A stretch of 64,000 bases of DNA from Zhouia amylolytica (GTDB lineage Bacteria; Bacteroidota; Bacteroidia; Flavobacteriales; Flavobacteriaceae). Below are positions 30,710-40,378 of the stretch, piece after piece. The notes under the pieces were generated by a model, which saw nothing but the letters and a program-made list of their open reading frames with translations, made no database searches and was not told the origin of the DNA. The stretch spans positions 339,542-403,541 of the forward strand of contig NZ_FPAG01000004.1 in NCBI RefSeq assembly GCF_900116365.1, written 5' to 3'. Every line of letters starts with the position of its first letter. Positions within the stretch are counted from its first letter, which is position 1. The position numbers were made by a program, and so were the translations under genes.

Positions 30710-32452
30710 TTAAATATTCATTTTTTTAATTTCTTCAGTTAAATATTCAGAGGCTCTCCAAGCCAAGGCAAGTATAGTCCATGTTGGGTTTTTATCGGCC
30801 TGTGATACAAATCCACCCCCATCCATAACAAATAGATTAGGAACATCGTGGGCTTGGTTGTATTTGTTTAAAACGGAAGTTTTCGAATTGTCGCCCATTC
30901 TTGTGGTGCCGACTTCATGAATAATCCGGCCGGGAACATCTAAGCCGTAGTCACTTTCTTTTCCGGGTTTATTTCCTAAGGCTATACCTCCCATATTGTG
31001 AATTAATTCTTCGAACGTTTCATGCATATGTTTGGCTTGTTTTCGCTCTTCATCTGTCCATTTATAGTTGAAGCGCAGAACAGGAATACCATATTTGTCT
31101 ACTACATCCGGATCAATTTCACAATAGTTATTTTTTTGTGGTATACTTTCACCTCTTCCTGCCATGCCAACAATGGCGCCATAGAATCGATTCACATCAT
31201 TTTTAAAATCCAAACCATAACCACCTGGTTTTTTCATTTGTCCATCTTTTCCAGGAACCAATCCGTTGATATTCTCCATTCCAAAACCTACTCCATAGGC
31301 AGGCATTCCCATGCCTCCCCAGAATTCCATGTGATATCCTCTGGTAAAACCAAGGTTTTTACTATCGTTTAACCACCATGGCACATAGAGGTGCATGCCT
31401 CCAACGCCATCTTCATTGTAGCGTTTTCTGTCCATTAAAGAAGGTACAAGCGCTGTTCGTGCTGCGCCGGTTGAATCGTGCAGATACTTACCGACAACGC
31501 CACTTGAATTCGCCAATCCATTTGGAAATTTGGAAGATTTGGAATTCAAAAGGATTCTTGCTGAACCGCATGCGCTTGCTGCTAAAATAACGACTTTAGC
31601 CTTTACCGTATATTCCTGCAGATCGTGTTTGTTGATATAAGAAACACCTGTTGCTTTACCGTTCTCATCTGTGAGTACTTCCCTTACCATTGCATTTACG
31701 TATAAATCGACGTTGTCGTATTCAAGAGCAGGTTTAACCAAAACGGAAGAGGATGAGAAGTCTCCATAGATGCTGCACGATCTTGAACATTGCTTACAGT
31801 AGAAACATGCTCCCCGGCGATTGTCTATTCTTTTTGTAAGAATTGACAAACGGGAAGGGATTACTGGCAGTCCAGATTTTTGCCCCGCTTTTTTAAGGTA
31901 AAGTTCATGAAGTCTGGGCTTTGGAGGAGGAAGGAAGTATCCATCCGGTTCATTCGGGATATTTTCCTTCGTACCAAATACCCCTATTAATTTATCGACC
32001 TTATCATAATATGGTTTTACATCTTCATAACCAATAGGCCAGTTATCACCTTTGCCATCAAAGTCTTTTCTTTTAAAATCTAAAGGACCGAAACGTAAAG
32101 AAATACGACCCCAGTGATTGGTTCGACCTCCTAGCATTCTGGAACGAAACCAATCAAACTTAGTTCCGTTTTTGCGGGTGTACGGCTCTCCATCGATTTC
32201 CCATCCACCATAAGCCATGTCAAAATCTCCAAATGGTCTTGAAGTCCCAGCACCTCTTCGAGGAGATTCGTAAGGCCATTTAAACTGTGTTTGTTGGTCA
32301 GGGTTTGCAGGGTCAAAATTTGGGCCAGCTTCTAATAAAGCAATTTTAAAACCAGCTTCAGAAAGTACTTTGGTAGCCATTCCGCCACCTGCTCCTGAGC
32401 CTACAATGCATATATCATAAACCTTTGATGATTTCTTAATTTGAAAGGACAT
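30710..32452 (-). CDS. GMC family FAD-dependent dehydrogenase, third and divergent copy
   Basis: A 580-residue GMC oxidoreductase. FAD motif GxGxxG at residues 18-23, Glu41, C-terminal HEVGTTRMG with the catalytic His, and partner Asn in ADKNPTWT. The Cys cluster is richer than in the first two copies, C-x2-C-x2-C-x3-C (CFYCKQCSRSC), again reminiscent of iron-sulfur binding in bacterial FAD glucose dehydrogenases. No signal peptide; export is expected through the Tat small subunit encoded just downstream. It is only distantly similar to the tandem copies, so it probably oxidises a different sugar or polyol. A terminator separates it from the upstream GH92 gene. Confidence 0.88.
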   Translation of the reverse strand: MSFQIKKSSKVYDICIVGSGAGGGMATKVLSEAGFKIALLEAGPNFDPANPDQQTQFKWPYESPRRGAGTSRPFGDFDMAYGGWEIDGEPYTRKNGTKFDWFRSRMLGGRTNHWGRISLRFGPLDFKRKDFDGKGDNWPIGYEDVKPYYDKVDKLIGVFGTKENIPNEPDGYFLPPPKPRLHELYLKKAGQKSGLPVIPSRLSILTKRIDNRRGACFYCKQCSRSCSIYGDFSSSSVLVKPALEYDNVDLYVNAMVREVLTDENGKATGVSYINKHDLQEYTVKAKVVILAASACGSARILLNSKSSKFPNGLANSSGVVGKYLHDSTGAARTALVPSLMDRKRYNEDGVGGMHLYVPWWLNDSKNLGFTRGYHMEFWGGMGMPAYGVGFGMENINGLVPGKDGQMKKPGGYGLDFKNDVNRFYGAIVGMAGRGESIPQKNNYCEIDPDVVDKYGIPVLRFNYKWTDEERKQAKHMHETFEELIHNMGGIALGNKPGKESDYGLDVPGRIIHEVGTTRMGDNSKTSVLNKYNQAHDVPNLFVMDGGGFVSQADKNPTWTILALAWRASEYLTEEIKKMNI

Positions 32453-32529
32453 AATTCTAAATTGGTTAATAACCTCATAAAATTATGTTTTTGGTAGAGA
32501 ATTCAAAAAAATATTGAATATAAATTAAT

Positions 32530-32568
32530 AAAGAGAGCACATGTTTAACATTTACATGCGCTCTCTTT
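32530..32568 (-). terminator. Terminator of the GH92 gene
   Basis: AAAGAGAGC/GCTCTCTTT, a perfect 9-bp stem extended inward by CATGT/ACATG across one A-C mismatch. It lies directly after the GH92 stop codon, which is at 32576-32578. Confidence 0.8.
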
Positions 32569-32575
32569 GTAAGTT

Positions 32576-34864
32576 TTACTCATTTGATAATGAGAATGGA
32601 AAGTCTGATTTTTGAATTCCTCTATTTTTATTTGGCTGTTCACCCATTTCAAAGTCAATTATAGCACCTTCCATCAATGCTGAATGATTAATGAAATTTT
32701 TTGAATAATCCTGACCGTTAAATTGAGCATTTTGAATGTACTTGTTCTTCTCGCTGTTTTTAGGAGCGTTAATTACTACCTCATTCCCGTTTTCAAGTTT
32801 AATGGTAATTTTTTTAAATAAAGGAGCACCAAGCACATATTCATCGGTAGCCGGACATACGGGATAAAAGCCCATTGAGGAAAACACATACCAGGCAGAG
32901 GTTTGTCCATTATCTTCATCGCCACAATACCCATTAGGGGTTGGGGCGTACATTCTGTTCATCGTCTCACGAACCCAATGCTGAGCTTTCCATGGCTCAC
33001 CGGCGTAATTGTAGAGGTAAATCATATGTTGGATGGGTTGATTACCATGAGCGTACTGTCCCATGTTCGCAATTTGCATTTCCCGAATTTCATGTATGAC
33101 AAAACCGTAGTAACTTTCATCAAAAACAGGAGGTTGGCTAAATACTTTATCGAGTTGAGAAATGAATTCTTCTTTACTACCCATAAGGTCTATAAGGCCC
33201 TGAATATCGTGGAAAACAGACCAGGTGTAATGCCAGCTGTTTCCTTCCGTAAAGGCATCTCCCCATTTAAAAGGATTGAAAGGCTTCATGAATTCACCAT
33301 TTTTATTCTTTCCTCTCATCAGCTTTGTTTCAGGGTCATATAGATTCTTGTAATTTAAACTACGTTGCTTGTAAAGTTTGATTTCTTTTTTAGGTCTTTT
33401 AAGTGCTTTTGCCAATTGATAAATGGCAAAGTCATCGTATGCATATTCCAACGTTCTCGCTGCATTTTCGTTAATGTCAACATCGTATGGTACATATCCT
33501 AATTCGTTATAATATTGTACCCCTGCACGTCCAACAGCAGTTAAAGGACCGGCATTATTAGCACCGTGAATTACAGCTTCATAAAGGGTTTCAATATCGT
33601 ATTTATGTTCATCGTCTATTTTAAGAAAAGCATCCGCAACGACAGAAGCAGAATTATTCCCAACCATTACATTGCGTAACCCCGGACTTGCCCATTCTGG
33701 AAGCCAACCACTTTCTTTGTAAGCATTGGCCAGACCTTCTTGCATTTGAGCATTCAATTCAGGATACATGAGGTTCAAAAAAGGGAATAGTGAACGGAAG
33801 GTGTCCCAGAACCCTGTATCGGTAAACATATATCCCGGTAACACTTCCCCGTTATAAGGGCTATAATGAATTACCTTGCCATTTGCGTCATATTCAAAAA
33901 ACTTTCTAGGGAACAATAAGGAACGATAAAGGCAAGAGTAAAATGTCTTCATTTGATCTGCTGTACCACCCTCAACATTAATTCTGCTTAGTTCTTTGTT
34001 CCACTGTTTTCTTCCTTTTTGTTTTAGATTATCAAAGTCGTGATCACCAATTTCATTCAGATTTCTTTCTGCTTGTTCATGGCTTATGAATGAAGAGGCA
34101 ACCTTAGCATTTACGATCTCTCCTTTTTTAGTTTTAAAGCTAATCACAGCTCCTGCATGTTCTCCTTTTAATTCAAGACCGTCCTTAAGGTCTTTACCAT
34201 CAAAAGTATTAGTGCTGGTAAAATTTTTATCAAATACTATGATAAAATAGTTTTTAAAGTTTTCAGGAACTCCGCCACTATTTTTGGTGGTATAGCCTAT
34301 TATTTTATTTTCCTCCGGAATGATTTTCACATAGGAGCCTTTATCAAAGGCGTCTATTACTATATGAGCCTGTTCGGTTTCCGGAAAAGTAAACCGAAAG
34401 CGGGCAGCTCGTTCTGTTGGTGTAATTTCCGTGGTAACATCATGATCGGCTAAATATACTTTATAGTAATGAGGTTTTACCGTTTCGGTTTTGTGAGAGA
34501 ACCAACTGGCGCGATCATCTTCAGTAAATCGTAATTTCCCCGTAACCGGCATGATGGAAAACTGGCCATAATCATTCATCCACGGAGAGGGTTGATGTGT
34601 TTGTTTAAAACCTCTTATTTTATCCGCAGTGTACATATAGGCCCAGCCACCACCCATTTTACCTGTTTGTGGGGTCCAAAAGTTCATACCCCATGGTAGG
34701 GCTATAGCCGGATATACATTACCATTAGACAAGCTATGCTTTGAATCTGTTCCCATTAATGGAGAGGCCCAATCAACCGGTTCCGTTATTTTATCAATAA
34801 AAATATCTTGAGAAATGGCAAGCTGACAGCAAATTGCCATGGTAAAAGTTAAAATTAATTTCAT
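32576..34864 (-). CDS. GH92 family exo-alpha-mannosidase
   Basis: A 762-residue secreted glycoside hydrolase with a signal peptide ending AISQ. The start of the mature protein, VDWASPLMGTDSKHSLSNGNVYPAIALPWGMNFWTPQ, is the hallmark of GH92 calcium-dependent alpha-mannosidases, and the later block GYCGDEDNGQTSAWYVFSSMGFYPVCP holds the conserved acid/base region. The family releases alpha-linked mannose from N-glycans and yeast mannan. There is no susC/susD pair adjacent, so this is not a full polysaccharide-utilisation locus. A GMC/small-subunit pair follows on the same strand behind a terminator. Confidence 0.93.
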   Translation of the reverse strand: MKLILTFTMAICCQLAISQDIFIDKITEPVDWASPLMGTDSKHSLSNGNVYPAIALPWGMNFWTPQTGKMGGGWAYMYTADKIRGFKQTHQPSPWMNDYGQFSIMPVTGKLRFTEDDRASWFSHKTETVKPHYYKVYLADHDVTTEITPTERAARFRFTFPETEQAHIVIDAFDKGSYVKIIPEENKIIGYTTKNSGGVPENFKNYFIIVFDKNFTSTNTFDGKDLKDGLELKGEHAGAVISFKTKKGEIVNAKVASSFISHEQAERNLNEIGDHDFDNLKQKGRKQWNKELSRINVEGGTADQMKTFYSCLYRSLLFPRKFFEYDANGKVIHYSPYNGEVLPGYMFTDTGFWDTFRSLFPFLNLMYPELNAQMQEGLANAYKESGWLPEWASPGLRNVMVGNNSASVVADAFLKIDDEHKYDIETLYEAVIHGANNAGPLTAVGRAGVQYYNELGYVPYDVDINENAARTLEYAYDDFAIYQLAKALKRPKKEIKLYKQRSLNYKNLYDPETKLMRGKNKNGEFMKPFNPFKWGDAFTEGNSWHYTWSVFHDIQGLIDLMGSKEEFISQLDKVFSQPPVFDESYYGFVIHEIREMQIANMGQYAHGNQPIQHMIYLYNYAGEPWKAQHWVRETMNRMYAPTPNGYCGDEDNGQTSAWYVFSSMGFYPVCPATDEYVLGAPLFKKITIKLENGNEVVINAPKNSEKNKYIQNAQFNGQDYSKNFINHSALMEGAIIDFEMGEQPNKNRGIQKSDFPFSLSNE

Positions 34865-35000
34865 GTGGTAAATACGTTAATAGTTAGTTTGTTTTGACGG
34901 AACTAAAATTAAGAATATAAAAAAAAATCCCCATTAATTTTAGCTAAACAACGTAATTACCACTCAGTATGCGGTGAAAAAAAGTATAGATGCCTTTAGA

Positions 35001-35714
35001 TTACATCTTTAAATAAAATTCTTTGGTGAGATTGATGTACTCCTGAGTGTACTTATGACGTTCTATTTCAATGGTAAGTTCTGAAGTTTTAATTTCGGTT
35101 TCCTGAAAGGAAAACGCTATTAGACTTCTTTTATATTCAGAAACGGGAGTTCCCTTTACATGGGTAACTCTATTTGGATATAGGCGGAAATGAGCTGCTA
35201 ATTCAATAAACTTCTGTTCTTCTTTAAATGGGATAATTGTATTGAATTGTCCTTTTTCAGCCAATAATTTAGCTACCCCTTCAAGCAATTGGTCAAATGG
35301 AAGTGAGAATGAGTTTCGAGCCATGTCTCTCTGTTGATCGCCGCTAGTGACGTTCTCAGAATAAAAAGGAGGGTTCGAAACAATGAGCTGATATTGATCG
35401 TCAATTTCATCCACAAATTCATCAAATCCTGCATGATAGCAAAAAAGACGATCACTCCAGGGAGAGGCTTCGAAGTTTTCCACACATTGCTCAAAGGCGT
35501 TGTCGTCTATTTCGATAGCATCCATTAATTCAGCAGGACAACGCTGGGCGAGCATAAGTGATATAAGGCCTGTGCCAGCTCCGATGTCTAATACAGAATT
35601 AGGAGCGTGGTCTACTGAGGTCCATGCGCCCAATAAAACACCATCGGTCCCAACTTTCATCGCGCAGCGATTTTGGTTGATAGTGAATTGTTTGAATTTA
35701 AATGGCTTACTCAT
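35001..35714 (-). CDS. trmN6: tRNA1(Val) adenine-37 N6-methyltransferase
   Basis: A 237-residue SAM-dependent methyltransferase of the YfiC/TrmN6 family. The SAM-binding motif I is VLDIGAGTGLISLML and the catalytic motif is NPPFY in LIVSNPPFYSEN, the N6-adenine signature. It modifies A37 of tRNA-Val in E. coli. It is the third gene of the rpsP-rimM-trmN6 unit, 20 bases after rimM, an arrangement common in Bacteroidota where rimM is not followed by trmD. Confidence 0.88.
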   Translation of the reverse strand: MSKPFKFKQFTINQNRCAMKVGTDGVLLGAWTSVDHAPNSVLDIGAGTGLISLMLAQRCPAELMDAIEIDDNAFEQCVENFEASPWSDRLFCYHAGFDEFVDEIDDQYQLIVSNPPFYSENVTSGDQQRDMARNSFSLPFDQLLEGVAKLLAEKGQFNTIIPFKEEQKFIELAAHFRLYPNRVTHVKGTPVSEYKRSLIAFSFQETEIKTSELTIEIERHKYTQEYINLTKEFYLKM

Positions 35715-35734
35715 TGATGATGCCTTAAGGAATA

Positions 35735-36259
35735 TTATAAATATAGATCAATTAACCCTTCAGGAGTATTGACGATAATTGTCTTTTTCGATCGATCTAT
35801 CTTTTTGATAAACTCATCATTAATAGGAATCAAAATTTCCTTGCCATCTTTCTCAATTTCAAAAAGGGCTTGGGATGAATTGTCATTGATATTAACGATT
35901 TTGCCGACCAATCCATAATTTTGGTCTTCAATATTAAAACCAATGATTTCGTGATAATAGAATTGGTTACCACTTAATTTCGGCAGAAAATCGAGAGGTA
36001 GGTACAGTTCCGACTTCATAAGAGCGTCAGCATCTGCCTCAGAATCTACATCTTCGAGTTTTAACCGGAGTAGATTTGATTTCTGTAGGGAAGATCGTTC
36101 GATAAAAAAAGGAATCAGGTTATTGCCGTGAGCAATAAACACTGATTCCAGATTTTTGTATAGTTCAGGTTCGTCAGTGTCGAGTTTGACAAGGATTTCA
36201 CCTTTAAAACTAAATTTTTTAACAATCTTACCGAGATAGAAGCATTCTTCTTTTCTCAT
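35735..36259 (-). CDS. rimM: 16S rRNA processing protein RimM
   Basis: A 174-residue ribosome maturation factor that binds S19 and the 30S head. The N-terminal domain MRKEECFYLGKIVKKFSFKGEILVKLD and the PRC-barrel C-terminal domain (NQFYYHEIIGFNIED, EILIPINDEFIKKID) are both clear. It begins nine bases after rpsP and is followed by trmN6. Its position directly after the S16 gene is the universal bacterial order. Confidence 0.94.
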   Translation of the reverse strand: MRKEECFYLGKIVKKFSFKGEILVKLDTDEPELYKNLESVFIAHGNNLIPFFIERSSLQKSNLLRLKLEDVDSEADADALMKSELYLPLDFLPKLSGNQFYYHEIIGFNIEDQNYGLVGKIVNINDNSSQALFEIEKDGKEILIPINDEFIKKIDRSKKTIIVNTPEGLIDLYL

Positions 36260-36268
36260 GCAATTTGT

Positions 36269-36820
36269 TTAAGCTTCCGCTTCTTTGTTTTCATCAGCTT
36301 CTGCAGCTGGAGCTTCTTCTGTAGTTTCAGCAGCAGTCTCTTCTGCAACTTCTTCTTCAGCTGGAGCTTCTGCCTCGGCCTGAGCAGCTTTACGCTTCTC
36401 GTTTACTTCTTTTTCAGCTTCTAAAGCTTTTGCTTTAGCATCTTCTTTAGCTTTAGCTAAATCTTCTTTTTTAGCAACAACCTTACCTGATTTTTCTTCT
36501 AACCAAGCCTCGAATTTTGCTTGAGCTTGCTCTTCAGTTAAAGCCCCTTTTGCTACACCTCCTAATAAGTGGTGCTTTAAAAGTGCTCCTTTGTAAGAAA
36601 GAATTCTTTTAGCAGTGTCAGTTGGTTGTGCACCATTCTGTAACCACTGAACTGAAGCATCAACATCTAACTCGATTTGAGCAGGGTTGGTGTTCGGATT
36701 GTAAGTTCCTAATTTTGCTAAGAATTTACCATCTCTTTTTGCGCGAACGTCCGCAGCAACTACCCAGTAAAAAGGTTTTCCTTTTCTACCGTGTCTTTGT
36801 AATCTAATTTTAACTGGCAT
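36269..36820 (-). CDS. rpsP: 30S ribosomal protein S16 with an acidic tail
   Basis: The first 80 or so residues (MPVKIRLQRHGRKGKPFYWVV...LGTYNPNTNP) are standard S16. The protein has 183 residues, about 100 more than E. coli S16 (82), because of a long C-terminal extension: a basic segment around 80-135, then an Ala/Glu-rich stretch to the end. Such extensions are known in Bacteroidota S16 and are expected to be flexible and to lie outside the ribosome body. It leads the rpsP-rimM-trmN6 operon and has a promoter with an overlapping 12-bp inverted repeat. Confidence 0.94.
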   Translation of the reverse strand: MPVKIRLQRHGRKGKPFYWVVAADVRAKRDGKFLAKLGTYNPNTNPAQIELDVDASVQWLQNGAQPTDTAKRILSYKGALLKHHLLGGVAKGALTEEQAQAKFEAWLEEKSGKVVAKKEDLAKAKEDAKAKALEAEKEVNEKRKAAQAEAEAPAEEEVAEETAAETTEEAPAAEADENKEAEA

Positions 36821-36895
36821 AATGCGAATTAATTTTGGGGTACCCGACCCCGATTATTAGTTTTATTAAACCCTTAACTCTTGTAAAGGCGGGTG

Positions 36896-36938
36896 CAAAT
36901 ATACGCTATTTTCTAGTCTTTACCATAATAGCGTATAT
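36896..36938. promoter_or_regulatory. rpsP promoter -7 element overlapped by a 12-bp inverted repeat
   Basis: On the minus strand TATATTTG (36903-36896) is a perfect -7. A perfect 12-bp inverted repeat, ATATACGCTATT (36899-36910) and AATAGCGTATAT (36927-36938), overlaps it with a 16-base spacer. The repeat also lies just after the stop codon of the amidohydrolase gene, so it could act as operator, terminator stem or both. Confidence 0.5.
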
Positions 36939-36956
36939 ATTTTGCTGAATTTTAGT

Positions 36957-39900
36957 CTATTGGTGTCCGATGTGGCATCCACAACCAGGAACGGTAAAAC
37001 TTTTGGCCTCTTCATGCCAAGGGAAAGAAGCGTTGTATTTATTGTTTTCCCAATAAAACTCTCCTCGCTCTTTCGGACTATTTCCAATTTCATTCATTGT
37101 TTTGGTATCGTATAGTCGACCGTTTACCATGGTGAATTCTACCGATTCAGAGTTGCGGATATTATCCAACGGATTTTTAGAAAGGACAATCAAATCGGCT
37201 AATTTTCCTGCTTTAAGTGAACCAATTGAGGCACCGGCTCCAATATAATTTGCCGGATTTATAGTAGCGGTTTTCAATGCGTCGAGGTTACTCATACCAC
37301 CTTGCTGTATATTCCATAGTTCCCAATGAGCTCCCAAGCCTTGAAGTTGTCCGTGAGCACCAAGATTTACCTTAACACCATTTTTTGCTAATTCCGTAAC
37401 CGATTTTGAAGTTAATATATGTCCGTTTTCATAATCCTCATCCGGTATCATCATACGAAATCTTGATCTGGAATCTACAATGCCACGAGGGGTGAAATTT
37501 AATAGTTTCTCATTTTCCCAAACATTGGTTTTTTGGTACCAATAAAATTCACCATTCACACCGCCATAGTTAACAATAAGAGTTGGGGTGTAACCTACAT
37601 CGCTGTTACTCCAAAGTTCAATAACATCTTTGTATACCGGCGCTACAGGGATGTTGTGTTCAATACCTGTATGACCATCCATGATCATGCTCAAATTATG
37701 AAAGAATGTTGAACCGCCTTCAGGAACAACATTAATATTATATTCTTTGGCAGCCTGCATTACTTGCTGGCGTTGATCACGACGAGGCTGGTTATAGCTC
37801 TTTACTGATTGTGCCCCAAAGGCTTTGGTTCTTCTTATTGCGGAACGGGCATCTTCAATATTGTTGATAACCGCCTTAAAGTCTCCGTCGGCGCCATATA
37901 AAATGAATCCTGTAGAAAATATCCTTGGTCCAACGATCTTACCATTTCTTACCAATTCGGCTAATGAGAAAATGGCTTCCGTATTAGCTGAAGGGTCATG
38001 AGAGGTTGTTACCCCGAAAGCGAGATTGGCATAAAACTGCCAATGCTTTTGGGTATTCAGTCCATTTCTAAATCCGCCTACGTGTGCATGGGCGTCAACG
38101 ATACCCGGCATAATGGTTTTACCGGTAGCGTCATATATTTTTGCTGATGCGGGAACGTCAATTTCGTTTGAATTTCCAACCGCTTCAATTTTGTTTCCAT
38201 TGATAATAATCGTGCCATTCTCAATAACCTGATCTCCTTCCATGGTAATGATTCGGGCATTGGTGAATACAATTTTTCCCGTAGGCTTGTCAACGGGAGC
38301 TTTGAGATTAATCGGAGTGCCTTTACTGGTGATTTCCGGAATTTTCTTCGGGGAATCTTCAAGAAAAGTAAATCGGTCTGAAACTTTATTGGTAAAATAT
38401 TCTTCTCCGAGGGTCCAGTAAATGGTCTTGCTGTCCGGAGACCAGTGAAGGTTGACCCCGGCATCTTTTGAAATTTGAGAGACCGGAATATTCTTTGAGT
38501 TGTTGTCAATATCAATAGTTTGTCCATTCATTACTAAAGGAGCAAGATATGCTTTGTGTAAATGGGTGAAAGCGATCCATTTACTATCAGGGCTAGGAAC
38601 CAGACGGTTAGCGTATTTGGATTTGAGGTGCGTTCGTTCATCCTTTCCGTTTAGGTCAACACTTTTTAAGGTCTTGGTCAGACTACCAAAGTATTCTCCC
38701 CCGGTTTGATAAAAAATACGTTTATCATCAGCAGAAAAAGTTGGATGTGCTCCAGATGCCGTAATGAATTTAACATTGCTGCCTTCGGCTGTCATGGTAT
38801 AGATACCGGGTTTTACAGTGTAAGCGTACCCCATATCGCTGTTACCATTTTCTTTTTGGTATACTATACTTTTACCATCATTGGAAAAGGAAGGATTGCG
38901 ATAGATGCTTCTTTCAGAGCTAAGCTTTTCCGGTGTGCCTCCCGAAATGTTTACTTTATAAATTTCTCCTAACTTTTCGTCATTCCACGTAACATAGATG
39001 ATTTCTTTTCCATCAGGAGAAAATGAAGGTTCAAATTCAAAGTCCTCAGCATTGGTAAGTCGCTTCGGAGTTCCATTCGGTAATTTTTTAGTCCAGATAT
39101 GTCCGATAGCACTAAAGACAAGTGTTTTTCCGTCAGGGGATGTTTTAGCATTCTTAATTACTTTTACGGTAAAATCCTTGTCCGGAACTGGGTTGTTAAA
39201 ATGGACAGTTTCTGCAATATTGATGTTAGCGTCTACAGTAAAAGGTATTTCCGTAACCTCGGTAGATTCAATGTTTACCTTATGCAGCTTTCCTTGAGCC
39301 CAAAATACGATTTCTTTATTGTCAGGCATCCAGCTGAAGTTGGGGTATACCCCAAAAATAGCCCAGGCGGTTTGCTGGTCTTTACTAAGATTGTCATAGA
39401 TGGGCCATTCTTCTTTGGTTTTTAGGTCGTGAATGTATAGTACTGATTTGGTGCGAACGCGTTTTATGAAAGCGAGTTTTTTTCCGTCTCTTGAGACGGT
39501 GGGTCTTGCTGCACCACCGGGTCCTCCGGTAATGGTTTTGATCTCTCCGGTTTTAAAGTCGTAACGTTTAACCACATAGATTTGCTTATTAGGATCTCTA
39601 TTGTAATCAAAGGCTCCACCGGGTGCCATATCCTCAGAATAGTAAAGATATCTTCCGTCAGGAGATACAGATGGCTCGTTTACGTCTTGTTGATCGTTTT
39701 TGCGTTTTGTAAGTTGAAAACCACTACCGCCCGTAATATGGTATTGCCACATTTCACCAGCACCTAAAGAACGTCCGGAAGTGAAGTGTTTTCGTGCAAT
39801 TAGAAAATCGCCATCAGGAGTCCATGTGGCATTGTTCAAAAGTCTAAAACTTTCTTTAGTTATTTGACGGGCATTATTACCGTTCCTGTCCATTACCCAG

Positions 39901-40241
39901 ATATTGTCTCCGCCACCAGCGTCGCTGGTAAAGGATATCTGTTCTCCGTTTGGAGAAAATCGGGGTTGTACTTCATAGGCTAACCCTGTTCTTAGCGCTT
40001 TAGCCTTTCCTCCATTGATAGGCATGGTGTAAATGTCGCCTAACATATCAAACACAATGGTTTGTCCGTCAGGACTAACATCTAAATTCATCCACGTCCC
40101 TTCATTCGTAGTAAATTGATGTTTTTTTAGTTTCCAGTCAGCAGGATTATTCACGTCCCATTTTTCCTTTTCCTGAGCAATCAGGGACAGAGGAATAAAT
40201 AAGAGCGACAATAATGCAGTTTTAATATGGTTGTAACTCAT
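36957..40241 (-). CDS. Secreted beta-propeller amidohydrolase
   Basis: A 1094-residue exported protein with a signal peptide ending LIAQ. Residues about 40-640 hold repeated TolB/PD40-type propeller units (SPDGKEIIYVTW, SPDGKTLVFSAI and others). From about 660 an amidohydrolase domain begins; its metal motif HxH is in GIVDAHAHVGG and the later region contains GHTGIEHN and LVNLGAHGQ-type His residues. The protein ends PGCGCHIGHQ, an unusual Cys-His tail. Fused propeller-amidohydrolase proteins occur widely in Bacteroidota and are often annotated as prolidase-like or imidazolonepropionase-like; the substrate is unknown. It is divergent from mfd. Confidence 0.82.
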   Translation of the reverse strand: MSYNHIKTALLSLLFIPLSLIAQEKEKWDVNNPADWKLKKHQFTTNEGTWMNLDVSPDGQTIVFDMLGDIYTMPINGGKAKALRTGLAYEVQPRFSPNGEQISFTSDAGGGDNIWVMDRNGNNARQITKESFRLLNNATWTPDGDFLIARKHFTSGRSLGAGEMWQYHITGGSGFQLTKRKNDQQDVNEPSVSPDGRYLYYSEDMAPGGAFDYNRDPNKQIYVVKRYDFKTGEIKTITGGPGGAARPTVSRDGKKLAFIKRVRTKSVLYIHDLKTKEEWPIYDNLSKDQQTAWAIFGVYPNFSWMPDNKEIVFWAQGKLHKVNIESTEVTEIPFTVDANINIAETVHFNNPVPDKDFTVKVIKNAKTSPDGKTLVFSAIGHIWTKKLPNGTPKRLTNAEDFEFEPSFSPDGKEIIYVTWNDEKLGEIYKVNISGGTPEKLSSERSIYRNPSFSNDGKSIVYQKENGNSDMGYAYTVKPGIYTMTAEGSNVKFITASGAHPTFSADDKRIFYQTGGEYFGSLTKTLKSVDLNGKDERTHLKSKYANRLVPSPDSKWIAFTHLHKAYLAPLVMNGQTIDIDNNSKNIPVSQISKDAGVNLHWSPDSKTIYWTLGEEYFTNKVSDRFTFLEDSPKKIPEITSKGTPINLKAPVDKPTGKIVFTNARIITMEGDQVIENGTIIINGNKIEAVGNSNEIDVPASAKIYDATGKTIMPGIVDAHAHVGGFRNGLNTQKHWQFYANLAFGVTTSHDPSANTEAIFSLAELVRNGKIVGPRIFSTGFILYGADGDFKAVINNIEDARSAIRRTKAFGAQSVKSYNQPRRDQRQQVMQAAKEYNINVVPEGGSTFFHNLSMIMDGHTGIEHNIPVAPVYKDVIELWSNSDVGYTPTLIVNYGGVNGEFYWYQKTNVWENEKLLNFTPRGIVDSRSRFRMMIPDEDYENGHILTSKSVTELAKNGVKVNLGAHGQLQGLGAHWELWNIQQGGMSNLDALKTATINPANYIGAGASIGSLKAGKLADLIVLSKNPLDNIRNSESVEFTMVNGRLYDTKTMNEIGNSPKERGEFYWENNKYNASFPWHEEAKSFTVPGCGCHIGHQ

Positions 40242-40328
40242 AGTTGTGAAGAATAAAATTTAGCCGCTAAAATACCCAATATTTTTTGGAGTCGTGTTTA
40301 AACACTGTGTTAAAAAAAGTTACCAAAT

Positions 40329-40359
40329 TTTGTTCACGTGTGGCGGGGCTATATCTTTG
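40329..40359 (+). promoter_or_regulatory. mfd promoter
   Basis: TTTG (40329-40332), exactly 19-base spacer, TATCTTTG (40352-40359): a perfect consensus. The start of transcription near 40365 leaves only about 14 bases before the GTG at 40379. Confidence 0.75.
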
Positions 40360-40378
40360 CTTTAAAATAGTTAAGTAC

